The notes under the pieces are model-generated. The model did no database searches, was not told where the DNA came from, and was given only the letters and a program-made list of their open reading frames with translations. 64,000 nt of DNA. Origin: Leifsonia xyli. GTDB lineage: Bacteria > Actinomycetota > Actinomycetes > Actinomycetales > Microbacteriaceae. Position numbers and translations under genes: made by a program. Location: assembly GCA_001647635.1 (NCBI GenBank), contig CP014761.1:186001-250000 (forward strand). The letters run 5' to 3'. This document shows, piece by piece, positions 17,074 through 25,272 of the stretch (positions within the stretch are counted from its first letter, which is position 1; every line of letters begins with the position of its first letter).

Positions 17074-17568
17074 GTGTTCATCCGCAAGGCGTTCTACTGG
17101 TGGCTCTTCCCGTCCGCCGTGGTGCTGCCCGCCTGGCTGCTGATCGGCTGGGCGGCGTTCAGCCAGGGGAGCGGGTGGTCGTTCCTCGGGCTCCTGGTGC
17201 TGTGCCCCATCCTGTTCATCGCGACGCTCGTGGTGAGCGGCATCGTCATGGCCCGCCGGAGCGTCCGCGAGCGCCGCGCCGTGTCGTGGTGGGATGTGCT
17301 GCTCTTCGGGCTGTGGGACCTCACGATCATCGGGTTCGGCTTCTTCCTCCCGGGTGCGACCGGGTGGTTCGCGGTCGTCGGCATCCTGTTGTTCATCGCG
17401 CTCTTCTGGGTCGCGCTGTGGGAGCTCCTGAGAGAGACGCGGACCCGCGTGCAGGCGACGTTCGCCGCGTACGAGCGGGCCGCGAGGCCGCAGGTCCCGT
17501 CGGAGCAGGCGGCACCGGTCGACCACGGCGAGTACATCGTGATCGAGGAGCGGCTCGACCGCGACTGA
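17074..17568 (+). CDS. Small membrane protein of unknown function
   Basis: The 164-residue product has four strongly hydrophobic segments: about residues 8-28, 36-58, 72-90 and 96-116. A basic loop (MARRSVRERRAV) lies in the middle, and the C-terminal tail of about 45 residues is hydrophilic and probably cytoplasmic. No known family is recognised. It lies alone between map and rplS. Confidence 0.7.
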   Translation: MFIRKAFYWWLFPSAVVLPAWLLIGWAAFSQGSGWSFLGLLVLCPILFIATLVVSGIVMARRSVRERRAVSWWDVLLFGLWDLTIIGFGFFLPGATGWFAVVGILLFIALFWVALWELLRETRTRVQATFAAYERAARPQVPSEQAAPVDHGEYIVIEERLDRD

Positions 17569-17573
17569 CCGCT

Positions 17574-17603
17574 TTGGCGAAACGGGTGCTCGCATGGCAG
17601 AAT
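17574..17603 (+). promoter_or_regulatory. Candidate rplS promoter
   Basis: TTGGCG at 17574-17579, an 18-nt spacer and CAGAAT at 17598-17603 would start a leader of about 140 nt before rplS. That leader contains a GGCTC/GAGCC stem (17624-17628 with 17639-17643), whose role is unknown. Confidence 0.35.
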
Positions 17604-17749
17604 TGATCCTTGTGCCGCGGCCAGGCTCTGCCACGGGGGAGCCAGCACTTCACGCGGACACACCACAATCGAACCCAGACGGCCGATCCTCGCACTGAGG
17701 CGGCCCGAGTCCGTTCCCGACCGGTGGCGGGTACAGAGAGCGAACAGCC

Positions 17750-18097
17750 ATGCACATCCTCGACCAGGTGGACGCCGCGTCCCTCAAGCAGGACATCCCC
17801 GCGTTCCGCGCCGGCGACACCGTCAAGGTGCACGTGAACATCATCGAGGGCAACCGCTCTCGTATCCAGGTCTTCCAGGGCGTCGTCATCGGCCGCTCCG
17901 GCGAGGGCGTCCGCGAGACCTTCACGGTCCGCAAGGTCTCCTTCCAGGTCGGCGTCGAGCGCACGTTCCCGGTCCACTCGCCGGTCATCGACCACATCGA
18001 GGTCGTCACCCGCGGTGACGTCCGCCGCGCGAAGCTCTACTACCTGCGCGAGCTCCGCGGCAAGAAGGCGAAGATCAAGGAGAAGCGCGAGAACTGA
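17750..18097 (+). CDS. rplS: 50S ribosomal protein L19
   Basis: The 115-residue L19 lies at the 30S-50S interface. The sequence is typical: [49 protein letters not shown] and [18 protein letters not shown] strong terminator follows the stop. lepB, which often lies between rplS and rnhB in actinobacteria, is not present here. Confidence 0.97.
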   Translation: MHILDQVDAASLKQDIPAFRAGDTVKVHVNIIEGNRSRIQVFQGVVIGRSGEGVRETFTVRKVSFQVGVERTFPVHSPVIDHIEVVTRGDVRRAKLYYLRELRGKKAKIKEKREN

Positions 18098-18124
18098 TCT
18101 CGCCCGCTCCTCATCCAGAGCATC

Positions 18125-18160
18125 CCGAGCCCCCGGTCCTGACATGGACCGGGGGCTCGG
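18125..18160 (+). terminator. Rho-independent terminator after rplS
   Basis: CCGAGCCCCCGGTCC at 18125-18139 pairs perfectly over 15 bp with its complement at 18146-18160 around a TGACAT loop. It is followed by TCGTTTAT, a weak T-tract. It separates rplS from rnhB. Confidence 0.85.
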
Positions 18161-18165
18161 TCGTT

Positions 18166-18171
18166 TATCCT
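18166..18171 (+). promoter_or_regulatory. -10 box for rnhB
   Basis: TATCCT just after the rplS terminator is followed by 6 nt and then GTG 18178 (9 nt to ATG 18181). Confidence 0.35.
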
Positions 18172-18180
18172 GGGGAGGTG

Positions 18181-18861
18181 ATGACCCCGGTCTCTCCGTC
18201 GCTGCGGTTCGAGAAGTCCCTCTACCGCCAGGGCGTCACGTCGATCGTCGCGGTGGACGAGGTGGGGCGCGGGGCGCTCGCGGGTCCCGTCGCGGTCGGA
18301 ATGGTCGTCATCGACACCGCCGTGAAGCGCATCCCGCCGGGGCTGCGCGACTCCAAGCTGCTGCCGGAGGCGGTGCGCGAGTCCCTCGATCCGCTGTGCC
18401 GCAAGTGGGCGATGCACCACGCCGTCGGGCTCGCCACGGCGGCCGAGGTCGACGCGCTCGGCATCATGCGCTGCCTCGGCCTCGCCGGCGCCCGGGCCCT
18501 CGCCCAGCTGGAGGAACAGGGCGCGCTGGTGCACGAGAGCACGCTCATCCTCGACGGCAACTACGACTACCTCAATCCGGCGCTGATGCGTCCGGCGAAA
18601 GTCGTCACCCGCATCAAGGCGGACCGGGACTGCGCGTCTGTCGCCGCGGCCTCGGTCATCGCGAAGGTGCACCGCGACCGGATGATGATCGCCCACGACG
18701 CGGAGTACCCGGGGTACGGCTGGGCGAGCAACAAGGGGTACTCGTCGCCCGAGCATTTCGCCGCGATCGCCCAGCTCGGGCCGAGCGCGCTGCACCGGCT
18801 GACGTGGCTCAAGCAGCCGACGCTGATGGACGACATCGAGGAGCTCAGTCCACAGGTCTGA
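18181..18861 (+). CDS. rnhB: Ribonuclease HII
   Basis: RNase HII cuts RNA in RNA-DNA hybrids, including single ribonucleotides. The 226-residue sequence carries the catalytic DE pair in VDEVGRGALAGP (Asp26, Glu27), RDSKLL, the Asp in ILDGNYDYL and KADRDCASVAAASVIAKVHRD. GTG 18178 is an equally possible start, one codon upstream. It is probably transcribed from its own promoter behind the rplS terminator. Confidence 0.95.
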   Translation: MTPVSPSLRFEKSLYRQGVTSIVAVDEVGRGALAGPVAVGMVVIDTAVKRIPPGLRDSKLLPEAVRESLDPLCRKWAMHHAVGLATAAEVDALGIMRCLGLAGARALAQLEEQGALVHESTLILDGNYDYLNPALMRPAKVVTRIKADRDCASVAAASVIAKVHRDRMMIAHDAEYPGYGWASNKGYSSPEHFAAIAQLGPSALHRLTWLKQPTLMDDIEELSPQV

Positions 18862-18892
18862 CCGCTCGGACGCGCGCGCCCTCCATCCGGCA

Positions 18893-18898
18893 TAGACT
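18893..18898 (+). promoter_or_regulatory. -10 box for the DUF2469 gene
   Basis: TAGACT is followed by 9 nt and then the ATG at 18908, with no clear ribosome binding site. Confidence 0.35.
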
Positions 18899-18907
18899 TG
18901 ACGGACG

Positions 18908-19231
18908 ATGGATGAAGACGAGTTCGACGACTACGACCGCGAGGTCGAGTTGGCTTTGTATCGCGAGTACCGGGACGTCGTCTCGCAGTTCAAGTACGTG
19001 ATCGAGACGGAGCGCCGCTTCTATCTCGCGAACGAGGTGGAGTTCGTGCGCCGCGACACGGAGCACGACTTCTACTTCGAGCTGACGATGAACGACGTCT
19101 GGGTATGGGACGTCTACCGCGCAGACCGGTTCGTGAAGTCGGTGCGCGTCCTGACGTTCAAGGACGTCAACATCGAGGAACTCTCCTCGAAGGAGTTCGA
19201 GCTGCCCAAGGAGCTCGCGCTCGACGAGTGA
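18908..19231 (+). CDS. DUF2469 family protein
   Basis: This 107-residue, very acidic protein is a conserved actinobacterial family of unknown function, typically next to rnhB, as here. It starts MDEDEFDDYDREVELALYRE and is rich in aromatic residues (RRFYLANEVEF, DFYFELTMNDVWVWDVYR). No signal or membrane segment is seen. It converges on the PEBP gene with a 3-nt gap. Confidence 0.9.
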   Translation: MDEDEFDDYDREVELALYREYRDVVSQFKYVIETERRFYLANEVEFVRRDTEHDFYFELTMNDVWVWDVYRADRFVKSVRVLTFKDVNIEELSSKEFELPKELALDE

Positions 19232-19234
19232 CCG

Positions 19235-19780
19235 TCAGCGCTCGTAGGTGCCGGTCAGGCGGCCGCGGGCAAGCACGTGTCCCCGCATGGCGTCCACCAC
19301 GGTGGCCGGGCGGAGCGTGGCGTCACCCGGGACCGGGCGGTCGAGCGCGTAGAGCTGGAAGACGTAGACGTGCGGGCCGTGGCCGGGGATCGGCCGTGGG
19401 CCGTGGTACCCCTTCTGGCGGAACGAGATGATGCCGTCGCCGTGGCGGCCGCCCGCGACCAGCTCGCCCGCGTCGACACCCGTAACTCCAGGGTCGAGCC
19501 GCGCGACGGCGTGGACGATCGGGCGTGAGAACGGCACGTCGCGGTCTTCGACGACGAGGACGAGCTGGCGGGCCTCCGCCGGAACGCCGGACCAGGTGAG
19601 GGCGGGGGAGACGTTGTCGCCGACGGGACGGCCGGCGGTCCTCCGGGGCATCGGCTCGCCGTCGGGGAAGTCGGGGCTCGCGATGGACAGTGTCTCGGGG
19701 GCGTGGAGACCGGGGGCGTGCCAGGTGAGCGAGTCCTCGCCGGCGCGCCGGTTGCGGAGCAGGTGACCGAGCCGGGCCAT
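19235..19780 (-). CDS. YbhB/YbcL family (PEBP) protein
   Basis: The 181-residue product belongs to the phosphatidylethanolamine-binding-protein/Raf kinase inhibitor-like family. It has SIASPDFPDGEPMP, NVSPALTWSGVPAEARQLVLVVEDRDVP and GYHGPRPIPGHGPHVYVFQLYALD, the usual anion-binding pocket segments. The reading frame continues far upstream, but ATG 19780 has AGGAC before it and starts at the family N-terminus. Bacterial members have no well-established role. No signal peptide is visible. Confidence 0.88.
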   Translation of the reverse strand: MARLGHLLRNRRAGEDSLTWHAPGLHAPETLSIASPDFPDGEPMPRRTAGRPVGDNVSPALTWSGVPAEARQLVLVVEDRDVPFSRPIVHAVARLDPGVTGVDAGELVAGGRHGDGIISFRQKGYHGPRPIPGHGPHVYVFQLYALDRPVPGDATLRPATVVDAMRGHVLARGRLTGTYER

Positions 19781-19927
19781 GGGCGTCCTTTCGTCGGGGC
19801 GGGTCCACGTTAGTCGCTGGGCCGCCGGTTTGCGTCCACAGGTGGTCACGGCGACGACTTCTCCACAGATCCGCGCTCTCCGGTCCGCCCATCGCCGACT
19901 CTCGCGAGGCTGGAGGCGGAGGTTCTC

Positions 19928-20284
19928 ATGGCACAGAAAGACGAATTGGGACGCCGCGGCGAGCAGGTCGCGGCCGAATGGCTGCAGGAGCGCGGGTACC
20001 GGCTCCTCGACCGCAACTGGCGGTGCCCGTCGGGCGAGCTCGACCTGATCCTGCGTGACGGGGCGACGCTGGTGTTCGCCGAGGTGAAGACGCGGTCGTC
20101 GCTCGAGTTCGGTCATCCGTTCGAGGCGATCACATCCCGGAAGGCGGCGCGACTGCGACGGCTTGCGGCGGCCTGGTGCCGAGAACGCGGTCCCGGTTCG
20201 GCGGAGGTGCGCATCGACGCGGTCGCCGTGACGGATGCGTGGACCGAGCGTCCGCTCGTCGAGCACCTCACCGGGATCGCCTGA
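19928..20284 (+). CDS. yraN: YraN (UPF0102) family protein
   Basis: This 118-residue protein with a restriction-endonuclease-like fold has GRRGEQVAAEWL near the N-terminus, GELDLILRDG and VFAEVKTRSS. These fit the Glu-Asp-Glu-x-Lys nuclease-like core of the family. The function is uncertain, probably DNA-related. Its TGA stop overlaps the comM ATG, so it is co-translated with comM, dprA and, further on, xerC. Confidence 0.92.
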   Translation: MAQKDELGRRGEQVAAEWLQERGYRLLDRNWRCPSGELDLILRDGATLVFAEVKTRSSLEFGHPFEAITSRKAARLRRLAAAWCRERGPGSAEVRIDAVAVTDAWTERPLVEHLTGIA

Positions 20285-21822
20285 TGACACTCGCACGCAC
20301 CTTCGCCATAGCGCTCGACGGACTGCGCGGTCACGTCGTGGAGGTCGAGGCCGACATTTCGGCGGGGCTCCCGGCCTTCGTGCTGATCGGTCTCCCGGAC
20401 ACCGCGCTCGGGGAGTCGCGCAAGCGCGTGGGGGCCGCGGCCGTCAACGCCGGGTGTCCGCTCACGCAGAAGAAGCTGACGGTCAACCTGTCGCCCGCTG
20501 CGCTGCCGAAGCAAGGCTCGGGGTTCGACCTCGCGATCGCGATCGCCGCGCTGTCGGCCGCGGGCACCGTGCCCGCCGACTCGGCGGCGCGCGCGGTGCA
20601 CATCGGCGAGCTGGGCCTCGACGGCCGCCTGCGTCCCGTGCCGGGCGTGCTGCCGGCCGTGCTCGCCGCTCGCGATGCGGGCTTCTCGCGGGTGTTCGTC
20701 CCGGCGGCGTGCGCCGACGAGGCCGGACTGGTCGACGGCATCGAGATCGTCGCGGTGACCGGGCTGCGCGCCACGGCGATCGCCCACGGCGCCGACCTCG
20801 ACCCGATCGACGAGGAGGCCGTGTCCGCCGCCGCGACAGAGCAGGAGGCGGTCGTCGAACCCGACCTCGCCGACGTGGCCGGCAACGATGAGGCGGTTGA
20901 GGCTCTGGTCGCCGCGGCCGCCGGTGGCCATCACGTGTCGATGGTCGGGCCGCCTGGTGCGGGGAAGACGATGCTCGCCGCGCGTCTGCCGTCACTCCTG
21001 CCGGACCTCTCCGACACCGCCGCGCTGGAGGCCACGTGCATCCGCTCCCTGACCGGCCTCCGCGTCGGGTCCGACCTCGTGCGTCGGCCGCCGTTCGAAG
21101 CGCCGCACCACACCGCATCCGCCGCGGCGCTCGTCGGCGGCGGCAGCGGGCGCATCACTCCGGGCGCCATCGTCCGGGCGACCCACGGCGTCCTCTTCCT
21201 CGACGAGGCCGCCGAGTTCCCGCCCTCGGTGCTCGACGCCCTGCGGCAGCCGCTCGAGAACGGGACCATCACCATCCATCGGGCCAGAGGCGCGGCGACC
21301 TTCCCGGCGCGTTTCCAGCTCGTGCTCGCCTCCAACCCGTGCCCGTGCGGCCACTGGGGCTCGGCCGACGCGGAGTGCACCTGCACCCCGATGGCGCGAC
21401 GCCGGTACCAGGCCCGCATGTCCGGACCGCTGATCGACCGGGTCGACATCCGGCTGACGGTCCGCAGGCTCGGCCTCGCCGCCGTCCGCGGCGCACTCGC
21501 GCGCGGTTCCGGCCGGACGAGCAGCGACCTCCGCGAGAGGGTGGCCGCTGCCCGGGAGCGCACCGCCGAACGGCTGCGTGGCACCGAGTGGACCCGGAGC
21601 GCCGAGGTCGCAGGAAGCTGGCTCCGCGCCCCCGAACGGCGCCTCAGCCCGGGCGTCACCGCCCCGATCGACCGGGCGCTCGAACGCGGCATGATCACCA
21701 TGCGCGGGTACGACCGCGCCCTCCGTCTCGCGTGGACCCTCGCCGACCTCGACGACAGCTCCTCTCCGGATGTCGACCACGTCGGTCGGGCGCTCTTCCT
21801 CCGCCGCGGGATCCCCGCATGA
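20284..21822 (+). CDS. comM: ComM-like Mg-chelatase-family AAA+ ATPase
   Basis: The 512-residue product has an N-terminal Lon-protease-like domain (ISAGLPAFVLIGLPD, KLTVNLSPAALPK), the Walker A GPPGAGKT at 222-229, Walker B GVLFLDEAAEF near 302-312 and the Cys-rich NPCPCGHWGSADAECTC insert typical of YifB/ComM. In Vibrio, ComM is a helicase that promotes branch migration during natural transformation. The overlap with dprA (ATGA) supports a DNA-processing role. Confidence 0.94.
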   Translation: MTLARTFAIALDGLRGHVVEVEADISAGLPAFVLIGLPDTALGESRKRVGAAAVNAGCPLTQKKLTVNLSPAALPKQGSGFDLAIAIAALSAAGTVPADSAARAVHIGELGLDGRLRPVPGVLPAVLAARDAGFSRVFVPAACADEAGLVDGIEIVAVTGLRATAIAHGADLDPIDEEAVSAAATEQEAVVEPDLADVAGNDEAVEALVAAAAGGHHVSMVGPPGAGKTMLAARLPSLLPDLSDTAALEATCIRSLTGLRVGSDLVRRPPFEAPHHTASAAALVGGGSGRITPGAIVRATHGVLFLDEAAEFPPSVLDALRQPLENGTITIHRARGAATFPARFQLVLASNPCPCGHWGSADAECTCTPMARRRYQARMSGPLIDRVDIRLTVRRLGLAAVRGALARGSGRTSSDLRERVAAARERTAERLRGTEWTRSAEVAGSWLRAPERRLSPGVTAPIDRALERGMITMRGYDRALRLAWTLADLDDSSSPDVDHVGRALFLRRGIPA

Positions 21823-23288
21823 ACGCCGCGTGCGGGCGCTGCGTGGTGGCGCGGGCGGTCACAGGGGGCGTCGAGAGTCCCGGCTCGTCCGAGCCGCCCG
21901 GGTCCGCAGAGTCGGTGGGGCGCTCGACGTCCGGGGAGTCCCCGAAGTCCGACCGCACCTCCACCTCCGGGCACACCGCCATTCCCGGCCTCGCTCGACG
22001 GGAGCTGGATAGAGTGTTGGCGCCCGTTCGCCCGAGTGGCGACGGTCTGGTCGACGGCCTGGCGATACTCGAGGAACGCTTCGCGCGCGTCGCGCTGAGC
22101 ACGGCGATCGAGCCGGGCGACCTCGACGCCGGACGGCTCGTCGAAGCGCTCGGACCGGTCGGTCTCCTCCGAGCGATCGTCAACGCGCCGAATGGCGCTG
22201 CCGCGCCTATCGCAGCGGTTGAAGACCGAGGCGGCACCAGTGTCCATGCAATGACCCTCGATCGAGGCTCCACGGCCGAGCCCGAGGAAACCGGAGACAG
22301 ACGAATGAGCGATGCCCTCGCGCGTTGGCGTCCCCGTCTGTCCCTCGCCGAATCCGTGAGAGCGCTGGAACGGGCCGCTCGGATCGGCGCCCGCCTGCTC
22401 ACACCCGACTCGCCATGGTGGCCCGAAGGCTTCGCCTCCCTCGACGACGGTCCGCCCTTGTCGCTGTGGGTCAGGGGAGACGGCGCCCGGCTGCAGCACC
22501 TCGGCCGGTCGGTCGCTCTCGTCGGTGCGCGGGCGTGCACCGAGTACGGGGAGCACGTCGCCATGGAAGGCTCCGCCGGTCTCACCGATCGCGGCTTCGC
22601 CATCATCTCGGGCGGAGCGTACGGCATCGACGCGGCAGCGCACCGGGCCGCACTCGCCAGCCGCGGTGTGACCGTCGCCTTCCTCGCCGGAGGCGCGGAC
22701 CGCCTCTACCCGGCCGGCAACAGCGACCTCCTCAAACGCGTCGCCGCGGATGGTGTTGTCGCAGCCGAACTCCCACCGGGATCGGCCCCGACCCGGTGGC
22801 GGTTCCTGATGCGCAACAGGCTCATCGCGGCCACCGCCACGGCCACGGTCGTCGTCGAGGCCGGTCACCGCTCCGGCTCGCTGAACACCGCCGGCCACGC
22901 GGCCCAGATGGGCCGTCCTCTCGGTGCGGTTCCCGGCAGCGTCCTGTCACCCGCGTCCGCGGGATGCCATCGTCTCATCCGCGAGTACGCCGCCACCTGC
23001 GTGACGACCCCCGACGAGATGGCCGAGCTCGCGGAACCGTTCGCCGCGGCGCCGCCGCCCGACCCGACACCGCCGGCAGCCACGTCCGAGGATGCGGCGG
23101 AGACCGGGGACGAGCGCGCCGTCCTCACAGCCTTGGGAACGCGCCGCTCCTCCAGCGCAGACGAGATCGCCGCCCGGTCGGCGTTGCCCTTCACCACCGT
23201 CGCCGCCGTCCTCGGCCGCCTCGATCTCGCAGGCCGGGCACGCGAGAGCGCCGGCGGCTGGACCCTGATCGACGGAAGCCGCGGCTGA
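21819..23288 (+). CDS. dprA: DNA-processing protein DprA
   Basis: DprA protects incoming single-stranded DNA and loads RecA. The Rossmann core runs from SVALVGARACTEYGEHVA through SGGAYGIDAAAHRAAL and AGGADRLYPAGN to RWRFLMRNRLIAA and EAGHRSGSLNTA. A winged-helix domain ends the protein. From ATG 21819 (overlapping the comM stop) it would have 489 residues, about 100 more than usual. The first 65-85 residues are Ser/Gly/Pro-rich and do not look conserved. GTG 22014, after a TAGAGT-like box, is an alternative start close to the conserved RFARVALSTAIEPGD. Confidence 0.88.
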   Translation: MNAACGRCVVARAVTGGVESPGSSEPPGSAESVGRSTSGESPKSDRTSTSGHTAIPGLARRELDRVLAPVRPSGDGLVDGLAILEERFARVALSTAIEPGDLDAGRLVEALGPVGLLRAIVNAPNGAAAPIAAVEDRGGTSVHAMTLDRGSTAEPEETGDRRMSDALARWRPRLSLAESVRALERAARIGARLLTPDSPWWPEGFASLDDGPPLSLWVRGDGARLQHLGRSVALVGARACTEYGEHVAMEGSAGLTDRGFAIISGGAYGIDAAAHRAALASRGVTVAFLAGGADRLYPAGNSDLLKRVAADGVVAAELPPGSAPTRWRFLMRNRLIAATATATVVVEAGHRSGSLNTAGHAAQMGRPLGAVPGSVLSPASAGCHRLIREYAATCVTTPDEMAELAEPFAAAPPPDPTPPAATSEDAAETGDERAVLTALGTRRSSSADEIAARSALPFTTVAAVLGRLDLAGRARESAGGWTLIDGSRG

Positions 23289-23420
23289 TGCGAGGGGAAG
23301 GGTCGACGGTGCGAGCACCTCCGGGCGGATCGAGCCGGACTGCACCGGGTGGGCGCCCGATGCGTGGAGCGTCGCGCGTCGCTGCGGACAGGCGAGCTCC
23401 GGGGGAGCGAAGCTGGAGGA

Positions 23421-24422
23421 GTGCAGCTGGGCCCCGCGATCGACGACTACGAGCGCCACCTCCGGGTGGAGCGCGGGTACTCGCCGCAGACGGTTCGCGC
23501 CTATCGGGCAGACCTGACGGCGCTCGCCGCCTTCGCCGCGGAGCGCGGTGTCGATTCCGCTGCCGAGTTGACCCTCGACCTCTATCGCGACTGGCTCTGG
23601 GAAGGCTCCCAACGCGGACTCGCCAAGTCGACCCTCGCGCGCCGATCCGCCTCCGCCCGTGGCTTCAGCGCCTGGCTCGCTCGGACGAGTGCGTATCCGG
23701 CGCCCTCGAGCGCCCTGCCGGCGAACTCGAACAGCGCAGAGGACGAGGACGAGTCGGACGCGCCGAGCGAGCGCGAAGACTCCGGGGCCGGTGTGGTCGA
23801 CGCGGCGGCGCGGCTCCGGGCACCGAAGGCGGACAAGACGCTCCCGCGAGTGATCACTCGCGGGCAGATGGACGGAATCCTGACCGGGCTCGCAGCCCGG
23901 GCGGACGAGGGCGATCCGGGGTCGATACGGGATGTGGCGGTCGTCGAGCTGCTCTATGCGGCAGGGGTCCGCGTGTCGGAGTTGACCGGGCTCGACGTCG
24001 ACGACGTGGATCTCGACCGGTTGACGCTCCGGGTCGTCGGCAAGGGGTCCAAAGAGCGAGTGGTCCCCTTCGGGGTTCCGGCGCTGCGCGCGGTGCAGCG
24101 GTGGCTGAACGAAGGGCGCCCCCGGTTCGCGGTAGCGGGGTCGGGGCCGGCGCTGTTCCTCGGTTCGCGCGGCGGACGGATGGGAAGCCGCGCCGTGTAC
24201 GAGCTGGTGGCCGGGCTGCTCGCGGGCGTCCCCGGGGGCGGTCCATCCGGTCCGCACGCGCTGCGGCACACGGCAGCCACCCACCTGCTCGACGGCGGTG
24301 CGGACCTGCGCGCGGTCCAGGAGCTGCTCGGCCACGCGAGTCTCGGGACGACCCAGATCTACACCCACGTGTCCAGCGAACGCCTGAAAGAGGCCTACCG
24401 CCTCGCCCACCCGCGCGCCTAG
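23421..24422 (+). CDS. xerC: Tyrosine recombinase XerC
   Basis: This site-specific recombinase resolves chromosome dimers at dif with XerD. The 333-residue sequence from GTG 23421 has the SAM-like core-binding domain (about 5-90) and the catalytic domain with Arg184, Lys208, His279, Arg282, His305 and nucleophile Tyr314, all present. Between the domains lies an acidic, Ser-rich insert at about residues 92-132 that is longer than in E. coli XerC. The frame is open from 23349, but the upstream residues do not resemble the family. Confidence 0.92.
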   Translation: MQLGPAIDDYERHLRVERGYSPQTVRAYRADLTALAAFAAERGVDSAAELTLDLYRDWLWEGSQRGLAKSTLARRSASARGFSAWLARTSAYPAPSSALPANSNSAEDEDESDAPSEREDSGAGVVDAAARLRAPKADKTLPRVITRGQMDGILTGLAARADEGDPGSIRDVAVVELLYAAGVRVSELTGLDVDDVDLDRLTLRVVGKGSKERVVPFGVPALRAVQRWLNEGRPRFAVAGSGPALFLGSRGGRMGSRAVYELVAGLLAGVPGGGPSGPHALRHTAATHLLDGGADLRAVQELLGHASLGTTQIYTHVSSERLKEAYRLAHPRA

Positions 24423-24469
24423 CGACAGCCGACCGAGCGGGCGCGCCGTGGGCGTGCGGCCCGGCCGCG

Positions 24470-25021
24470 CTACCCCGACCCCAACGGCAGCAGAATCGCC
24501 GGCGGCACCCGGCCGAAGAACAGCATCGGGGAGACGTACTGACCGTCGACGCGGACGCCGACGTGCAGGCAGCGGCCGTCGCAGTGTCCTCCGGACGCCA
24601 CAGAGCCGATGACCGTCCCGCGCGCGACCGGGGTGCCGACCGGCACCATCCCGTCGACCGGTTCGTAGCTCGACAGCACACTGCCTCCGTGATCGAGCGT
24701 CACAACGGGACGGTCGACGACGAGCCCGGAGAATCGCACCACAGCGTCGCTCGGGGCGGCGACAGCGGCGCCGCCGACTGCTCCGAGGTCGATGCCTCGG
24801 TGGCCTGCGGAGTACGCGGTAGCCGGCGCGACGTACGGAGCCACGATGTCCGGCGATGGCGGGGCCGCCAGCGGCCAGGACCACTTCGCTTGCGACCCCG
24901 TGGCCGCAGGGTCAGCAGCCGGCGGGCGCGCGGCGGCGCCCCACGGCCCCGCAGCGGCGAGCGCCACCGCGACGATCACGGCACCGCCCACGACCCGCGC
25001 CCAGCGCATCCCGGTCCCCAT
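24470..25021 (-). CDS. Secreted M23-family (LytM-type) peptidase-like protein
   Basis: The 183-residue protein has an N-terminal signal peptide or anchor (about 8-30) and a LytM/M23 domain. Metal ligands His and Asp are in AGHRGIDLGA. The second metal His is in CLHVGV, where the usual first His of HxH is replaced by Cys, as in many actinobacterial members. It could cut peptidoglycan cross-bridges, or act as a non-catalytic regulator of such enzymes. It converges on xerC and is divergent from the sugar-porter gene. Confidence 0.85.
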   Translation of the reverse strand: MGTGMRWARVVGGAVIVAVALAAAGPWGAAARPPAADPAATGSQAKWSWPLAAPPSPDIVAPYVAPATAYSAGHRGIDLGAVGGAAVAAPSDAVVRFSGLVVDRPVVTLDHGGSVLSSYEPVDGMVPVGTPVARGTVIGSVASGGHCDGRCLHVGVRVDGQYVSPMLFFGRVPPAILLPLGSG

Positions 25022-25112
25022 GTCGCACCCGCCCTCCCTGTCGGCAGCGTGCCGACCCTCACGCCCAGCCTCCCGTCATCGGCTGCCGTGGACCCGCCCG
25101 CCCTCTGGATCC

Positions 25113-25133
25113 GTGGAGAATCCGTCTCTCCAC
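25113..25133. repeat. 7-bp inverted repeat in the M23/sugar-porter intergenic region
   Basis: GTGGAGA at 25113-25119 and TCTCCAC at 25127-25133 form a perfect inverted repeat with a 7-nt spacer. It lies about 140 nt before the porter gene and could be an operator or a leader hairpin. Confidence 0.3.
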
Positions 25134-25272
25134 AGGCCTGTGACCGCAGCGGTTCCCGGGCGGTTCTCCGGAGCCGCTTCCCGGCGTACCGTGATGTCTG
25201 CCCTCGTCGCGCCGCCTCTCCAGCGGGCGCGGCACGGACAGTGGGGGCGCGCACAACCGAAAAAGGGATGAC

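Noticed and set aside
18161..18180. Signal peptidase gene lepB between rplS and rnhB
   Set aside because: The 83-nt gap holds only a terminator and a promoter-like box; no frame with peptidase motifs exists in the area.
19781..19927. DnaA-box-like TCCACAG motifs between the PEBP gene and yraN
   Set aside because: Only partial matches, too few and unclustered; no origin genes nearby.
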